Below are positions 7,849 through 17,789 of a DNA stretch of 64,000 bases, piece by piece. The first letter of the stretch is position 1, and each line of letters begins with the position of its first letter. The stretch is from Pseudodesulfovibrio senegalensis. Lineage in GTDB: Bacteria > Desulfobacterota > Desulfovibrionia > Desulfovibrionales > Desulfovibrionaceae. Under the pieces are notes generated by a model. The model saw only the letters and a list, made by a program, of their open reading frames with translations. It was not told the DNA's origin and searched no databases. The translations under genes were made by a program, and so were the position numbers. The DNA lies in assembly GCF_008830225.1 (NCBI RefSeq), contig NZ_WAIE01000003.1:186001-250000 (forward strand). Direction: 5' to 3'.

Positions 7849-9003
7849 ATGAATCGTCCGTCATTGGCTCGCCTGTTTTTCACCTTTTTGCGTCTCGGCA
7901 CCACCGCGTTCGGCGGTCCGGCCATGATTCCCTTCATGCGTCGCGAGGCCGTGGACCGGTTCGGGTGGCTCAGTGAAAAGACCTTCGGGTTCGGCATGGC
8001 CGTGACACAGATGGTTCCCGGGGCAACCGCCATGCAGATGGCCGCCTACGTGGGTATGCGTTCGCGCGGGGCGCTCGGCGCCGTGGCCGCGTATGCCGGG
8101 TTTTCCCTGCCCGCGTTTCTGCTCATGCTCGGCCTGTCCTTTTTGTATTTCACCACAGGCAACGTGGCGTGGATCACCAGCATGTTCGGCGGTATGCAGG
8201 CCGTTGTGGTGGCGCTCATCCTGCACGCTTCCGTGAATTTTTCGCGCCGGTATCTGACCGGAATCATGGAACGGATGCTGGCGCTGGGAACCGCGCTGTG
8301 GCTGTTTTACGGCCATAATCCCATCATTGCGCTGGTGGCTGTCTGTGTTGTGGCCGTTTTCGTTTTTCGCGGTCAGGCGGATGCCGGGGCAGCCCTGTCC
8401 CAGGAAGAGGCGCCCTGCAACCATGTGGGCGCCGCCGTGATTCTGGCCGTGCTGACCGGGACGGGCCTCGGGTTGCTGTTCTGGTTTGCGCCGCAGCTGG
8501 GGGACATCGCCGCCCTGATGCTCAAGATCGATCTGTTCGCATTCGGCGGGGGCTATGTTTCCGTGCCGCTCATGCTGCACGAGGTGGTGGAGGCGCGCGG
8601 CTGGATGGATGCCTCCATGTTCATGGACGGCATCGCATTGGGCCAGATCACGCCCGGTCCCATCGTCATGACCGCCACCTTCGTGGGCTATGCAGTGCGC
8701 GGCCTTGTGGGCGCGTTCGTGGCCACGGTGGCCGTGTTCACGCCTTCCCTGTTCATTCTTCTGGCCAGCACACCGCTTTACGGACGGCTGGCGTCTTCCG
8801 GGGTTGCGCGTCGCGCGCTCAGGGGCAGCCTTGTTTCCCTTGTGGGGCTGATGGCTGCCGTTGCCGGGCGTTTCCTGCTGGAAACCCATTGGAATTCCGT
8901 GAGCGTTTTCATTGCCGCTGCCGCGTTCATGGCCTTGCGCCTGCGGTTGAACGTGCTGCTCGTGGTCGCTGCCGGGGCAGTGCTGGCCGCACTTCTTTCC
9001 TGA
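7849..9003 (+). CDS. chrA: Chromate transporter, long-chain ChrA type
   Basis: 384-residue membrane protein with the two homologous CHR halves of long ChrA proteins. First half: FGGPAMIPFMRREAV, then VTQMVPGATAMQMAAYVG. Second half: FAFGGGYVSVPLML and ITPGPIVMTATFVGY. The paired FGG and PG(A/P) motifs mark the family. ChrA exports chromate driven by the membrane potential; some family members move other oxyanions such as sulfate, which could matter in a sulfate reducer. The start is the ATG at 7849, with GGAGG eight bases upstream; the longer frame is not supported. It stands alone, with no ChrB regulator next to it. Confidence 0.88.
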   Translation: MNRPSLARLFFTFLRLGTTAFGGPAMIPFMRREAVDRFGWLSEKTFGFGMAVTQMVPGATAMQMAAYVGMRSRGALGAVAAYAGFSLPAFLLMLGLSFLYFTTGNVAWITSMFGGMQAVVVALILHASVNFSRRYLTGIMERMLALGTALWLFYGHNPIIALVAVCVVAVFVFRGQADAGAALSQEEAPCNHVGAAVILAVLTGTGLGLLFWFAPQLGDIAALMLKIDLFAFGGGYVSVPLMLHEVVEARGWMDASMFMDGIALGQITPGPIVMTATFVGYAVRGLVGAFVATVAVFTPSLFILLASTPLYGRLASSGVARRALRGSLVSLVGLMAAVAGRFLLETHWNSVSVFIAAAAFMALRLRLNVLLVVAAGAVLAALLS

Positions 9004-9065
9004 TCCCTTCCATTTCGTATTCCCCCTTTTCGGGACGTATTTTTTCACCAATTAATTATAATGGT

Positions 9066-9094
9066 TTGACACTATCTTGCGCTCTCAGTAATAA
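9066..9094 (+). promoter_or_regulatory. Sigma-70-like promoter of the chemoreceptor gene
   Basis: TTGACA (9066-9071), 17-bp spacer, TAATAA (9089-9094), within an AT-rich stretch that also contains TATAAT at 9096. A small hairpin GGCGG-TTTT-CCGCC (9130-9143) lies in the predicted leader. Confidence 0.5.
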
Positions 9095-9179
9095 ATATAA
9101 TTAGAAATATTTCTATACTTCCCGGTGAAGGCGGTTTTCCGCCGTGGGGGATGGGAAGCGAAAAAAAAAGCGAGGTAGT

Positions 9180-11597
9180 ATGTCCCGATTCATGAAAATG
9201 CCATTTCAAACCAAGCTGATGGTCGGTACCATCGGGGTCGTGGCCCTGGCCATCGTGGTCATGGCTTCGGTAACGCAGGTTCAGGTCAAGAATTCGTTGA
9301 TCGAAATGGGCGAAACCAACATGCAGTCCTTTGCGGACAGCATGTATCAGCTCATGGAGATGCAGCAGTCCCTGTTGGCGGACAAGGTCAAGACCGACCT
9401 GAACATCATGGACGCGGAAATTGAAAAGTACGGGGCGCCGTATCTCAATACGGGCAATACCATTACCACGCAGATCACCAACCAGGTCACCAAGAAGACG
9501 GAAACCGTGACCATTCCGACAATGCAGTTCGGCGGGTATGTGATCAACGGGAACTATGATCTGGTGGACAAGGTGCAAAAGCAGGTGGGCGGGACCACCA
9601 CCATTTTCCAGGTCTTGCCCGGAAAGCTGCTGCGCATATCCACCAACGTGCTCAAGCTGGACGGCAAGCGCGCTGTTGGAACCTATATCCCCTCGGACAG
9701 CGTGGTCTACAAGACCGTGACTTCCGGCGAGACCTATTACGGCATCGCCTATGTGGTCAACGCCTGGTACCAGACCGCGTACAAGCCCATCAAGGATTCC
9801 TTCGGCAAGGTCGTGGGCGTCATCTACGTGGGCCGCAAGATCCTGACCCCGGCGTTCCGCAAGGCGGTTGAATCCGCGAAGATCGGTGGTTCCGGCTACG
9901 GGTTCATCTTCAATGGCGCAGGCAAGCTCATGCTGCATCCGACCATCGAGGGCAAGAGCCTTGAGGAGTATCCTTTCTGGCCGGAATTCGAAAAGCAGAA
10001 GAACGGTCTGGTGAAATATGAATTCAAGGGCGAGCACAAGGAAGTTTTCCTGCGTTATTTCAAGCCGTGGGGATGGTCATTCGGTTTTGCCCTGACCCAG
10101 GGTGAAGTTTTCCACGGCGTGGACAGGAAATTGCTTGTCTCCAATGCGCTGGTGGCGTTCGGAGCCATTGCCGCGGTGATCATCGTGCTTCTGCTGCTCA
10201 TTCGAGTGGTCACCCGTCCGCTCAAGACGCTTTCCGATTTCACCGGCGAAGTGGCCCAGGGCAATTTCAATGCCGAGATAGCATACGAGGCCAGAGACGC
10301 CATCGGCGACACCATCGACTCGGTGCGGGCCATGATTCTGGAGCTCAAGACAAAACTCGGTTTTTCCGAAGGTCTGCTCAACAACCTGACCTATCCGTGC
10401 GTTGTTGTGGACCTGGAGGAAAACATCACCTTCGTGAACCAGCACGAGCTTGACCTGTTGCAGAAGTCGGGTCAGCCCAAGGACTACATCGGCATGAAGT
10501 TCGCGCAGTTCCTGTACGGCGACCCCAACCGGGAAACCCAGCTGGGCGTTTGCATTCGTGAACGCAGTGTGATCGTGGGGCAGGAAACCCGGGGCAAGGG
10601 CGAACAGGGCCGCGAATACGATATCCTCGTGGATACGGCCGTGCTGGAAGACATGGACGGCCATGTTATCGGCGCGTTCACCATCATTACGGATACCACC
10701 CAGATCAAGGAAAGCGAGCGGGTAGCCATGGAACAGCGCGAGCGCATCATGGGCGCGGCTCGTGACGCCGACGCCATTGCCGAACAGCTTTCCTCGGCGG
10801 CCGAAGAGCTTTCCGCGCAGGTGGAACAGTCCACCCGCGGCACGCAGGTGCAGCAGGAACGTGCAGGCGAGACCGCCACGGCCATGGAAGAAATGAACGC
10901 CACGGTGCTGGAAGTGGCCCGCAACGCTGCGGACGCCTCCACCAATGCCGACGAGACAAAGGAAAAGGCCGTGGAAGCCTCCGGGCTCGTGGAAGAGGTT
11001 ATCGGAGCCATCGCCCAGGTGGACGCGCGTTCCGGGGAACTCAAGCAAAGCATGGCGCAGCTCGGCGAACAGACCGACAGCATCGGGGCCATCATGCAGG
11101 TCATCGAGGACATCGCCGACCAGACCAACCTGCTGGCCCTGAACGCGGCCATCGAGGCGGCGCGTGCCGGCGAGGCCGGGCGCGGATTCGCCGTGGTTGC
11201 GGACGAGGTGCGCAAGCTCGCGGAAAAGACCATGGACGCCACCGGGCAGGTGGGCAAGGCCATCACCGATATCCAGGACGGGGCGCAACGCAACGTCAAG
11301 GCCACGGACGTGGCCCGGGAGGCCGTGGGCAAGAGCACCATGCTTGCCCAGCAGTCCGGCGAGGCCATGGAAGGCATCAAGATGCTGGTGGAGCAGTCCG
11401 CGGACCAGGTGCGCAGCATTGCCACGGCAGCGGAACAGCAGTCCGCCACCAGTGAGGAAGTCAACCGGGCCACGGACGAGATCAACGTGATTTCCTCGGA
11501 AACGGCCACGGCCATGCAGCAATCGCAGGTGGCCATCGAGGCCCTTGCCAAGCTGGCTTCCGAGCTCAAGGAACTTATCACGCGGATGCAGCAATAG
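9180..11597 (+). CDS. Methyl-accepting chemotaxis protein with Cache, HAMP and PAS domains
   Basis: 805-residue chemoreceptor. A signal anchor at residues 10-30 and a second membrane segment near 315-340 flank a periplasmic Cache domain of the Cache3-Cache2 type (motifs [12 protein letters not shown] and [18 protein letters not shown]). HAMP follows (about 340-390), then a cytoplasmic PAS domain (395-510) and the MCP signalling domain, whose tip [20 protein letters not shown] is intact. It would report a small extracellular ligand, probably a carboxylate or amine judging from the Cache type, plus an internal cue through PAS, to CheA. ATG 9180 follows GAGGT. The 3' end is closed by a strong terminator. 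No CheR tail pentapeptide is seen. Confidence 0.9.
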   Translation: MSRFMKMPFQTKLMVGTIGVVALAIVVMASVTQVQVKNSLIEMGETNMQSFADSMYQLMEMQQSLLADKVKTDLNIMDAEIEKYGAPYLNTGNTITTQITNQVTKKTETVTIPTMQFGGYVINGNYDLVDKVQKQVGGTTTIFQVLPGKLLRISTNVLKLDGKRAVGTYIPSDSVVYKTVTSGETYYGIAYVVNAWYQTAYKPIKDSFGKVVGVIYVGRKILTPAFRKAVESAKIGGSGYGFIFNGAGKLMLHPTIEGKSLEEYPFWPEFEKQKNGLVKYEFKGEHKEVFLRYFKPWGWSFGFALTQGEVFHGVDRKLLVSNALVAFGAIAAVIIVLLLLIRVVTRPLKTLSDFTGEVAQGNFNAEIAYEARDAIGDTIDSVRAMILELKTKLGFSEGLLNNLTYPCVVVDLEENITFVNQHELDLLQKSGQPKDYIGMKFAQFLYGDPNRETQLGVCIRERSVIVGQETRGKGEQGREYDILVDTAVLEDMDGHVIGAFTIITDTTQIKESERVAMEQRERIMGAARDADAIAEQLSSAAEELSAQVEQSTRGTQVQQERAGETATAMEEMNATVLEVARNAADASTNADETKEKAVEASGLVEEVIGAIAQVDARSGELKQSMAQLGEQTDSIGAIMQVIEDIADQTNLLALNAAIEAARAGEAGRGFAVVADEVRKLAEKTMDATGQVGKAITDIQDGAQRNVKATDVAREAVGKSTMLAQQSGEAMEGIKMLVEQSADQVRSIATAAEQQSATSEEVNRATDEINVISSETATAMQQSQVAIEALAKLASELKELITRMQQ

Positions 11598-11622
11598 CTG
11601 GTTGGCGCACAACGAAAACAAG

Positions 11623-11646
11623 GGGCCGGGCAACCGGCCCTTTTTT
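11623..11646 (+). terminator. Rho-independent terminator of the chemoreceptor gene
   Basis: GGGCCGG-GCAA-CCGGCCC followed directly by six T, 26 bases after the stop codon. Confidence 0.9.
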
Positions 11647-11827
11647 GTTGGGCCGGCCGCAGCAGGGCGGTTTTTCAGGGAGAGGGGAAGCACAAGAACC
11701 TTCGCATGCGTGACCGCGGGAGCATGGCCCCTTGCTGCGTCTGCCGGGGCGTTCCGGATGCGTGCGCATGTACTTGCCCGGTCCTTTCTGGTAACTTTTG
11801 GGACATTCCAACACGAGGTGCGGCATC

Positions 11828-12853
11828 ATGGCTTTGCGTGTTATCGAAATAGTGACCCCGCGTTCGGACAAGGACGACGTTGTCAGGTCCCTTGAGGAAC
11901 ACCGGACCGACGAAGGGTATGTGTTCTGGGCTTCACCCCTGGAAAGGGGCGAGGGAATTTCCTTTCGCATGATTCTCGATGTTCAGGATACCGAAAACGT
12001 ACTGGACAAGTTCGAACAGCTTTTTGCGTGGACCGACAAGTACCGGATCGTCGTGTATCCGGCGGAGGCCACCATCCCCCGGTTGGACAAGCTTGCCAGC
12101 GAAGACAAGAACGAGTTCACGCCTGCCCCGAAAGAGAGCGAACCCAAGAAGAACAGGATAAGCCGGGAGGAACTCTACGCAGACGTTCTCGACACCACGC
12201 TGCTCTCCAGAAATTATGTCATTCTCGTGCTGCTGTCGTCGCTGGTGGCCATCATCGGGCTTTTGCGCGGCAACGTGGCCATCATCATCGGGGCCATGGT
12301 CCTTGCGCCGCTGCTCGGTCCGAACGTGGGGCTTTCGCTGGCAACCACGTTGGGAGACAAAAAGCTGAGCATGGAATCGCTGAAGACCATGACCGTCGGC
12401 ATCGCCCTCTGTTTTTTCCTTGCGGCGGCCGCCGGGCTGTTGCTGGGAATTCCCCATGTCACGGACGAGCTCGCGGCACGAAGCGTCATTTCCTATTCGG
12501 ATATCATACTCGCCATCGTGTCGGGCGCTGCGGGCATCGTCACCGTGACCCAGGGCGTGCCCACGTCGCTGGTCGGCGTGATGGTGGCCTTGTCGCTGCT
12601 GCCGCCCCTTGTGGCAAGCGGGCTTTTTTTTGGTGCCGGCATGATGCCCCATGCCCTGGGTGCGGGCATGCTTTTTCTGGCCAACGTCATCTGTCTCAAC
12701 CTTGCGGGCGTCGTCACCTTCATTCTTTTCGGAATTCAGCCGCTTTCGTGGTGGGACAAGGAACAGGCCAAGAACGGGGCATGGCGTGCCGCCATCCTGT
12801 GGACCCTTCTTCTCGCGGCCCTTGTGGTCCTCATGGTGTACGAAGGACGATAG
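11828..12853 (+). CDS. DUF389 (TIGR00341-type) membrane protein
   Basis: 341 residues starting at the ATG at 11828 after GAGGT. Residues 1-80 form a soluble alpha/beta domain (ALRVIEIVTPRSDKDDVV). From residue 120 on there are about six hydrophobic segments, with GAMVLAPLLGPNVGLSLA and SGAAGIVTVTQGVP as the most family-like stretches. This matches the DUF389 family of uncharacterised integral membrane proteins. No function can be assigned from sequence. It is flanked by intergenic DNA on both sides and appears monocistronic. Confidence 0.8.
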   Translation: MALRVIEIVTPRSDKDDVVRSLEEHRTDEGYVFWASPLERGEGISFRMILDVQDTENVLDKFEQLFAWTDKYRIVVYPAEATIPRLDKLASEDKNEFTPAPKESEPKKNRISREELYADVLDTTLLSRNYVILVLLSSLVAIIGLLRGNVAIIIGAMVLAPLLGPNVGLSLATTLGDKKLSMESLKTMTVGIALCFFLAAAAGLLLGIPHVTDELAARSVISYSDIILAIVSGAAGIVTVTQGVPTSLVGVMVALSLLPPLVASGLFFGAGMMPHALGAGMLFLANVICLNLAGVVTFILFGIQPLSWWDKEQAKNGAWRAAILWTLLLAALVVLMVYEGR

Positions 12854-12970
12854 ATGCGGTCGGCTGCTGCGCCATGCCGCGTTGCGCGTTCGGCCGCGGC
12901 AGGTTGCCGGAGCGTTTCTTCGTGTGCCAGCGCAGAACCGTCCCCGCCCGTGGCACAAAGGCAGGGGCGA

Positions 12971-13438
12971 TCAGCGGCGCAACCCGGCCAGCAACCGCGC
13001 GGGCCGGAGCAACAGGTCCAGCCCGTTGTCTATGCTCGTGGCCACCATGTCCGCTGCCGCAATGGTCTGCGCGCAGGCACATTCCGTCTGCACCACGGCC
13101 ACGCCCAGCGCACAATCCTTGAGCATGAGGCCGTCGTTGGCTCCGTTGCCGAAGGCCGCACAGCGCTCTGCGCCCAGTGAGCGCACGTATTTCAGCTTGG
13201 CGTGGGCTTCGTCGCCCGCGCCGATGACCGATACCCGGCAGGGCAGGCCGTTGAGTTTGTCTGCGCAGGTGCCGTGGGTGTCGGCCGTGACAACGCACAC
13301 GTTCATGGTTTTGGCCAGAGCGCGGATGCGTTCGGCAACCCCGGGCAGCAACTCGCCGTCTTCGGCAATGGTGCCGTTGAAGTCCAGCACCACGTGGTCG
13401 AGGTCCAGTGTGCCGAAACCCGGGATGTCCATGCGCAC
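12971..13438 (-). CDS. HAD-family phosphatase of the soluble P-type-ATPase-like group
   Basis: 155 residues, essentially a bare HAD core. Motif I is LDFNGTIAEDG, with Asn at the position that is Asp in ordinary HAD phosphatases and Thr in P-type ATPases. Motif II TAD, a conserved Lys (AKLKYVRSLG), and motif IV GNGANDGLMLKDC follow. The organisation matches COG4087-type soluble relatives of P-type ATPase P-domains. Phosphatase activity is plausible but the substrate is unknown. The GTG at 13438 has GGAG eight bases upstream; an ATG two codons later is possible. It follows the small gene 13441-13665 by two bases and belongs to the rlmH operon. Confidence 0.78.
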   Translation of the reverse strand: MRMDIPGFGTLDLDHVVLDFNGTIAEDGELLPGVAERIRALAKTMNVCVVTADTHGTCADKLNGLPCRVSVIGAGDEAHAKLKYVRSLGAERCAAFGNGANDGLMLKDCALGVAVVQTECACAQTIAAADMVATSIDNGLDLLLRPARLLAGLRR

Positions 13439-13440
13439 GG

Positions 13441-13665
13441 CTATTCTCCGTCCTGTGGTGCGCCGCCGCCTGCCAGCGCGGCCAGCCCGCCCTTGAAGAT
13501 GAGCTTTGTGGCCAGCTCATCGGCCTGCTCGCCCAGTTCCATGAGCTTTTCCAGAAAGTCGAGGATGGCCAGCCTGCGTTCCTCGTCCCCGTTGTCGAAT
13601 TCGAATTGGCAGTCCCCGTCCTTGAAATAGGTTTCCAGTCGATTCAGGTAATCCGTATCCAGCAT
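13441..13665 (-). CDS. Small acidic hypothetical protein
   Basis: 74 residues, acidic and mostly helical (YLNRLETYFKDGDCQFEF then FLEKLMELGEQADELATKL). No motif is recognised. GAGGAC precedes the ATG at 13665. Its tight packing between rlmH and the HAD gene, and a typical coding pattern, support it as a real gene; the longer upstream frame overlaps rlmH and is rejected. Function unknown. Confidence 0.65.
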   Translation of the reverse strand: MLDTDYLNRLETYFKDGDCQFEFDNGDEERRLAILDFLEKLMELGEQADELATKLIFKGGLAALAGGGAPQDGE

Positions 13666-13697
13666 GATGTCCTCGCTTGTGTGCGGCCTGCGGGCCG

Positions 13698-14168
13698 TCA
13701 GTCGTGGTGATAGGGCATGTTGCGCATGATGGTGCCTGCCCGGTAAATCTGTTCCAGCAACACCAGCCGCGCCAGCTCGTGGGGCAGGGTCATGTCGCTG
13801 AGGCGCACGGTCTTGCGCGCCGCGTTCTTGACCTCGTCGGAGAGTCCGAACGGGCCGCCGATGACGAACGTGGGCCGCAGGTTCGGGTCGTCGGTCCATT
13901 GCTGCAGATGGGCGGCCAGCTTGCGGGAGGTCAGCCGTTCGCCGAATTCATCGAGGATGATCAGCATGTCCGAGGGGTTGGCTTTGGATATGATGCCCTT
14001 GCCCTCTACCTCGTTGCGCTGGGCCGCCGGGAGTTTGCCCGGCCCGTCCTTGATCACGCTCTGTTCCAGCTTGAAGAAGCGGGAGAGTTTTTTCCAGTAG
14101 TGCTCGCATCCTTCGCGGTAGAATTTTTCCTTGGGCTTGCCCACCCAGATGAATCCCACTGCGCGCAT
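13698..14168 (-). CDS. rlmH: 23S rRNA (pseudouridine-1915-N3)-methyltransferase
   Basis: 156 residues, the normal length for this SPOUT-fold enzyme, which uses SAM to methylate pseudouridine 1915 in helix 69 of 23S rRNA on the assembled ribosome. Signature parts are visible: IILDEFGERLTS, the knot glycines in FVIGGPFGLSDEV, and the C-terminal block SDMTLPHELARLVLLEQIYRA, followed by a histidine-ended tail. The stop codon of the upstream phosphoesterase directly abuts its ATG, so the two are co-transcribed. Confidence 0.95.
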   Translation of the reverse strand: MRAVGFIWVGKPKEKFYREGCEHYWKKLSRFFKLEQSVIKDGPGKLPAAQRNEVEGKGIISKANPSDMLIILDEFGERLTSRKLAAHLQQWTDDPNLRPTFVIGGPFGLSDEVKNAARKTVRLSDMTLPHELARLVLLEQIYRAGTIMRNMPYHHD

Positions 14169-14825
14169 TTACACGTTCTCCAGCCGGGCCGAAAGCTGGC
14201 CGTTGGCGAAGTCTATGCGCACGTAGCCGCCGCCCGCGGCCATGCCGGGGTTGATGACCATGGTTTGGCCCACGATGTCGGTGCCGCCGGATTCGTGGAT
14301 GTGGCCGGTGATGACCAGTTCGGGCATGGCGCGTTCGATGAAGCGGCGCACGGCCATGCTGCCCACGTGCTGCCCGTTGCCGAGCACGTCCAGTCGGCTC
14401 TGGCCCGGAGGCTCGTGAACGACCACGATGAGTTTCTCGAACCGCCCGGCCTGGGCGTGGGTCTGGTCCAGCCACTCGGCAAGGACCTCCTCATCCACTT
14501 CGCCCGGCGTGTTGAACGGGGTGGGGGTGGAATAGCCAACGCCCATGATGCCCAGCCCCGGGGCCAGTTCGTGGACGCGGCAGTGCAGGTCGATGCCTTC
14601 CTCGCGCAGCAGCTCGGCCACGTCTTCGGTGTCCATGTTGCCGGGCTGGGCCAGCAGGTTGGGGTTGTGCCGACGCAGGGCGCTGAGCACGGACCGCGCC
14701 GCGGCCGGGGTGCCCCGGTTGGTGATGTCGCCGGTGATGATCACTCCCCGGGCCGTGTCCAGGTCCGGGATTTCATCAAAGATGCTTGTTGATTCGTGAA
14801 TGTCGCCAAGGGCTATCCAGTGCAT
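14169..14825 (-). CDS. Calcineurin-like metallophosphoesterase
   Basis: 218-residue predicted dimetal phosphoesterase. Metal-ligand motifs are present although the first is short: ALGDIHES near the N-terminus, ITGDITNRGT, an NMD (PGNMDTEDV) in place of GNHD, then VVVHEPP and VITGHIHESGG. These match the D-x-H / GD / GN(H/M)D / H / GHxH layout of the family. The substrate is unknown; relatives hydrolyse nucleotides or phosphodiesters. AGGAGG precedes the ATG. First gene of the unit that continues with rlmH, the small acidic protein and the HAD phosphatase. Confidence 0.85.
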   Translation of the reverse strand: MHWIALGDIHESTSIFDEIPDLDTARGVIITGDITNRGTPAAARSVLSALRRHNPNLLAQPGNMDTEDVAELLREEGIDLHCRVHELAPGLGIMGVGYSTPTPFNTPGEVDEEVLAEWLDQTHAQAGRFEKLIVVVHEPPGQSRLDVLGNGQHVGSMAVRRFIERAMPELVITGHIHESGGTDIVGQTMVINPGMAAGGGYVRIDFANGQLSARLENV

Positions 14826-14905
14826 GTGTCCTCCTGTGCATCTGGGCTGTGCGTCCGGGCAGGATACGGGGAAACGTCCGGGCTTTCAAAATATTTTTGC
14901 CGGGA

Positions 14906-15967
14906 TCAGAGCCAGCGGTTGCGCAAAAAGAGCATCAGCATGCCCACGGCCGTCACCCCCATGGCGCCAAGGGTTATGAAGTAGCCGTATCGCCATTTGA
15001 GTTCGGGCATGAACTCGAAGTTCATGCCGTATATTCCGGCGATGAACGTCAGCGGTATGAAGATGGTGGACACCAGCGTCAGGATCTGCATGATGCGGTT
15101 GGTCTTGAGACCGGCAAGGGATATCTGCAGTTCGATCATGCCGGCCATGATGTCTGCCAGCGCCAGAACCGAATCCCCGGTCTGGGTGGCGTGGTCGCCC
15201 ACATCGCGCAGATAGGCTTCCGCCGATGGCGGCAACTCCGCCTGCGGGGCCGAGCAGAGCTCCCTGAACACCTCACGCATGGGCAGCAGGGCGTTGCGCA
15301 TGACCACGGCTTCGCGCCGGAGCGTATACAGGGCGTTCAATCGTTTTTCGGTTTGCCTGTCCTGCAGGGAATCTTCCAGTTTCTGGGCCTGTTCGCTCAT
15401 GGCGTGGAGCGTGGCAAAATGGTTGTCGATGATCGCGTCGATCAGGGCCACGGCCAGATAGTGCCCGCCTGCGCCTCGCATTTTGCCGCTTCCCGTGCGG
15501 ATTCGTTCCATGACGCCCCGGAATCGGCGGGTGTCGGTTTCCTGAAACAGCAGGACCATGTCGTCGTTCCAGAACAGGGAAATCTGCTGCTGGCTGAGCG
15601 TGTTGGTCGGTTCGTCAAAGGACATGTCGCGCAGGATCACGAAGATGCCGTTTTCCAGCCATTCCAGTTTGGGGCGCTGGGCCGTGTTCATAACGTCTTC
15701 TAGCGTGATGGACGGTATGGATGCCACCGAGCCCATGCTGCGTATCGTGGCCGGGTCATGGACGCCGATGCAGTGCAGGAGCGTGGTGGTTCCCGGCGCA
15801 ATGCGCACGTTTTCGAAAACGGCCGGCGAGGATTCCCGGATAATGCCGTCCGCATTGTAGGCCAGTTCGGAAACCACGGGGTCGAAGTCGCGCTTTTTCC
15901 CGGCGTAGATGAGGCTGCCGGGGGCGATGTCCCGCTTCAGGGTGAACCATTTCAGGGATTCAAGCAT
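14906..15967 (-). CDS. corA: CorA-family divalent metal transporter
   Basis: 353 residues: a long soluble N-terminal alpha/beta and helical funnel domain, then two C-terminal transmembrane helices. The first ends in the diagnostic GMN motif (FIAGIYGMNFEFMPEL), the selectivity filter that coordinates hydrated Mg2+/Co2+. The basic C-terminus ends at FLRNRWL. It would carry Mg2+ or a related divalent ion across the inner membrane as a pentamer. The start overlaps the end of the MscS gene by 8 bp, so they are translationally coupled. Confidence 0.92.
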   Translation of the reverse strand: MLESLKWFTLKRDIAPGSLIYAGKKRDFDPVVSELAYNADGIIRESSPAVFENVRIAPGTTTLLHCIGVHDPATIRSMGSVASIPSITLEDVMNTAQRPKLEWLENGIFVILRDMSFDEPTNTLSQQQISLFWNDDMVLLFQETDTRRFRGVMERIRTGSGKMRGAGGHYLAVALIDAIIDNHFATLHAMSEQAQKLEDSLQDRQTEKRLNALYTLRREAVVMRNALLPMREVFRELCSAPQAELPPSAEAYLRDVGDHATQTGDSVLALADIMAGMIELQISLAGLKTNRIMQILTLVSTIFIPLTFIAGIYGMNFEFMPELKWRYGYFITLGAMGVTAVGMLMLFLRNRWL

Positions 15968-17024
15968 TGTTGCCTCCGGCCATGTGCACGGTGCGGGTGG
16001 GGAAGGCGAATCCTATGCCCTCGGCCTCGAATCGCCGAACAAGAGCCAGATTGATGGCCTGCTGCGTGTCCATGTAGTCGTTGTATTCCGGCGATTCCAC
16101 GTAATAGACCACCTCGAAATCCAGACTGGAATCCCCGAAGCGGTGGAAGTGCACGCGGTCCAGCGTGGCCAGCGGCAGTTCGTCCACGATGGCGCGCACC
16201 ATGTCCGGGATGGCCTCCAGCTTGTCCGAACCCGTGGAATAGAGAACCCCGAAGCCGAAGCATATCCTGCGCCGCCGCATGCGGCGGTAGTTTTTCACGC
16301 GCGAGCCCGTGAGGTCCGAGTTGGAGATGATGATCTGTTCGCCGTCAAGGCTGCGCAGCCGGGATGTTTTCAGCCCCGTGTGTTCCAGCGTTCCGCGCAG
16401 GTTGTCCACGATGATGAAGTCGCCGATGCGGAAGGGTTTGTCGAACAGGATGGCGAAATAGCTGAACAGGTCGCCCAGTATGGCCTGTGCCGCAAAGCCC
16501 ACGGCAACGCCCGCCAGTCCGAGACCGGCCATGATGGTGCCGATCTTGACCCCGAAGTTGTCCAGTATGAAGGCCAGCCCGAGCAGCCACGCCGTGCCCT
16601 TGATGATGGGCAGGATGGCGCGCCCCCGGTGTTCGGGCAGGGTCGTGCCCTTGCGCCGCAGGTTGGTGTCCAGCGCCAGCTTGAGCGTGTCCACGGACAG
16701 GGACACCAGCAGGAACGTGAACAGGATCAGGAAGATGTTGCCCCCGGCGGATTCCACGCCTTTGCTCAAAGGCAGGGATCGGAAAAAGGCGAATGCGGCG
16801 GCCGTCCACAGGGTCCAGCGCAGCGAGGTGAGGGTCTGGTCGAGGAATTCCGGGTCAACCCGGATGCCGGAAACACGTTTCAGGCGGTTGTTCAGTATGC
16901 GGCAGAATGCGGAAACGGCCACGAGGCCGAGGATCAGCAGCACCGCGCCCACGGCAATTTCCGTGGTGTGCGGGTTGGCAAGGATCGATGACGCGGTGGT
17001 CTTCATGGTGGCAAGGAGTTTCAT
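15960..17024 (-). CDS. MscS-family mechanosensitive channel
   Basis: 354 residues. An N-terminal hydrophobic helix (EIAVGAVLLILGLVAVSAF) and further helices precede the pore helix, whose Ala/Gly-rich run AGLGLAGVAVGFAAQAILGD is the MscS signature. The beta domain follows (FRIGDFIIVDNLRGTLEHTGL, then IIISNSDL) and a C-terminal alpha/beta portion. Such channels open under membrane tension and release solutes on osmotic downshift. It leads a two-gene unit with corA (8-bp overlap), pairing an osmotic valve with an ion transporter. Confidence 0.9.
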   Translation of the reverse strand: MKLLATMKTTASSILANPHTTEIAVGAVLLILGLVAVSAFCRILNNRLKRVSGIRVDPEFLDQTLTSLRWTLWTAAAFAFFRSLPLSKGVESAGGNIFLILFTFLLVSLSVDTLKLALDTNLRRKGTTLPEHRGRAILPIIKGTAWLLGLAFILDNFGVKIGTIMAGLGLAGVAVGFAAQAILGDLFSYFAILFDKPFRIGDFIIVDNLRGTLEHTGLKTSRLRSLDGEQIIISNSDLTGSRVKNYRRMRRRRICFGFGVLYSTGSDKLEAIPDMVRAIVDELPLATLDRVHFHRFGDSSLDFEVVYYVESPEYNDYMDTQQAINLALVRRFEAEGIGFAFPTRTVHMAGGNNA

Positions 17025-17070
17025 GCCCTTATGGATAGCACATTGCCTTGCGGAGGCAAATATCGCGGGA

Positions 17071-17778
17071 TCAGGTCCGGGGTGCGGGAGCCACCAGAAT
17101 GACCACGCGCCTGTTTTTGGCCTGGTTTTCCGGTATGGAGTTGCCCTTGTTGTCCGTGTTCGGGGCCAGCGGGCGGGTGTCGGCCAGACCGGTGACCTTG
17201 ATGCGCTCGGGCGGGAAGCCGTTGGCGATCAGGAAACGGGCCACGGACGAGGCCCGGGCCGAGGAGAGTTCCCAGTTGGAGGGAAACTTGTCCGAATGGA
17301 TGGGCAGGTTGTCGGAATGGCCCTCGATGGTCAGGCGGTAGTTCTGGTTGACGAGCGGCTTTGCCAGCTTGTCCAGAATGATCACGGCCCGGGAGGTCAG
17401 GGTGGCGTCCCCGGACTTGAAGAATGCGGCGCCCTTGAGGTTCACGGCCACGGCGTCCGGCCGCAGCTTCAGGGAGAGCGCCTCGGTCTCGTTGCCGATG
17501 AGCTTCGCCAGTTCCAGTTGCAGCTCGAAGAGGTTCTTTTTTTTGGCTTCCGGCGTGACCGGGGCGTTCTTTTCGCGGATGGAAGGCGCGTCCTTGCCTT
17601 TCATGGCCTCGGCCATGATGGAGGAAACCGCCTCGTACCGGGCCGGGTCCACCTTGGAAACCGTGAGCATGAGTACGAAAAAGCAGAGCAGCAGGGTCAT
17701 CATGTCCGCAAAGGAGAGCGCCCAGTTGGAGGGCTCTTTCTTGCGGTGGTGCGGTGCGGGTATGAAGGGGCGCTGCAT
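17071..17778 (-). CDS. motB: Flagellar stator protein MotB
   Basis: 235 residues. A single transmembrane helix carries the proton- or sodium-binding Asp (LSFADMMTLL, Asp 25 from the ATG at 17778). A plug/linker region follows, then an OmpA-like peptidoglycan-binding domain (IEGHSDNLPI, SSARASSVARFLI, RRVVIL). The start is chosen for GGAG upstream and because it lies after the motA stop, 11 bases away. It anchors the MotA ring to the cell wall. Shorter than E. coli MotB, mainly in the linker. Confidence 0.93.
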   Translation of the reverse strand: MQRPFIPAPHHRKKEPSNWALSFADMMTLLLCFFVLMLTVSKVDPARYEAVSSIMAEAMKGKDAPSIREKNAPVTPEAKKKNLFELQLELAKLIGNETEALSLKLRPDAVAVNLKGAAFFKSGDATLTSRAVIILDKLAKPLVNQNYRLTIEGHSDNLPIHSDKFPSNWELSSARASSVARFLIANGFPPERIKVTGLADTRPLAPNTDNKGNSIPENQAKNRRVVILVAPAPRT

Positions 17779-17789
17779 GGCGTGCTCCG

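Noticed and set aside
12854-12970. Possible small gene between the DUF389 and HAD genes
   Set aside because: No ribosome binding site with a matching start and no coding pattern; treated as intergenic.
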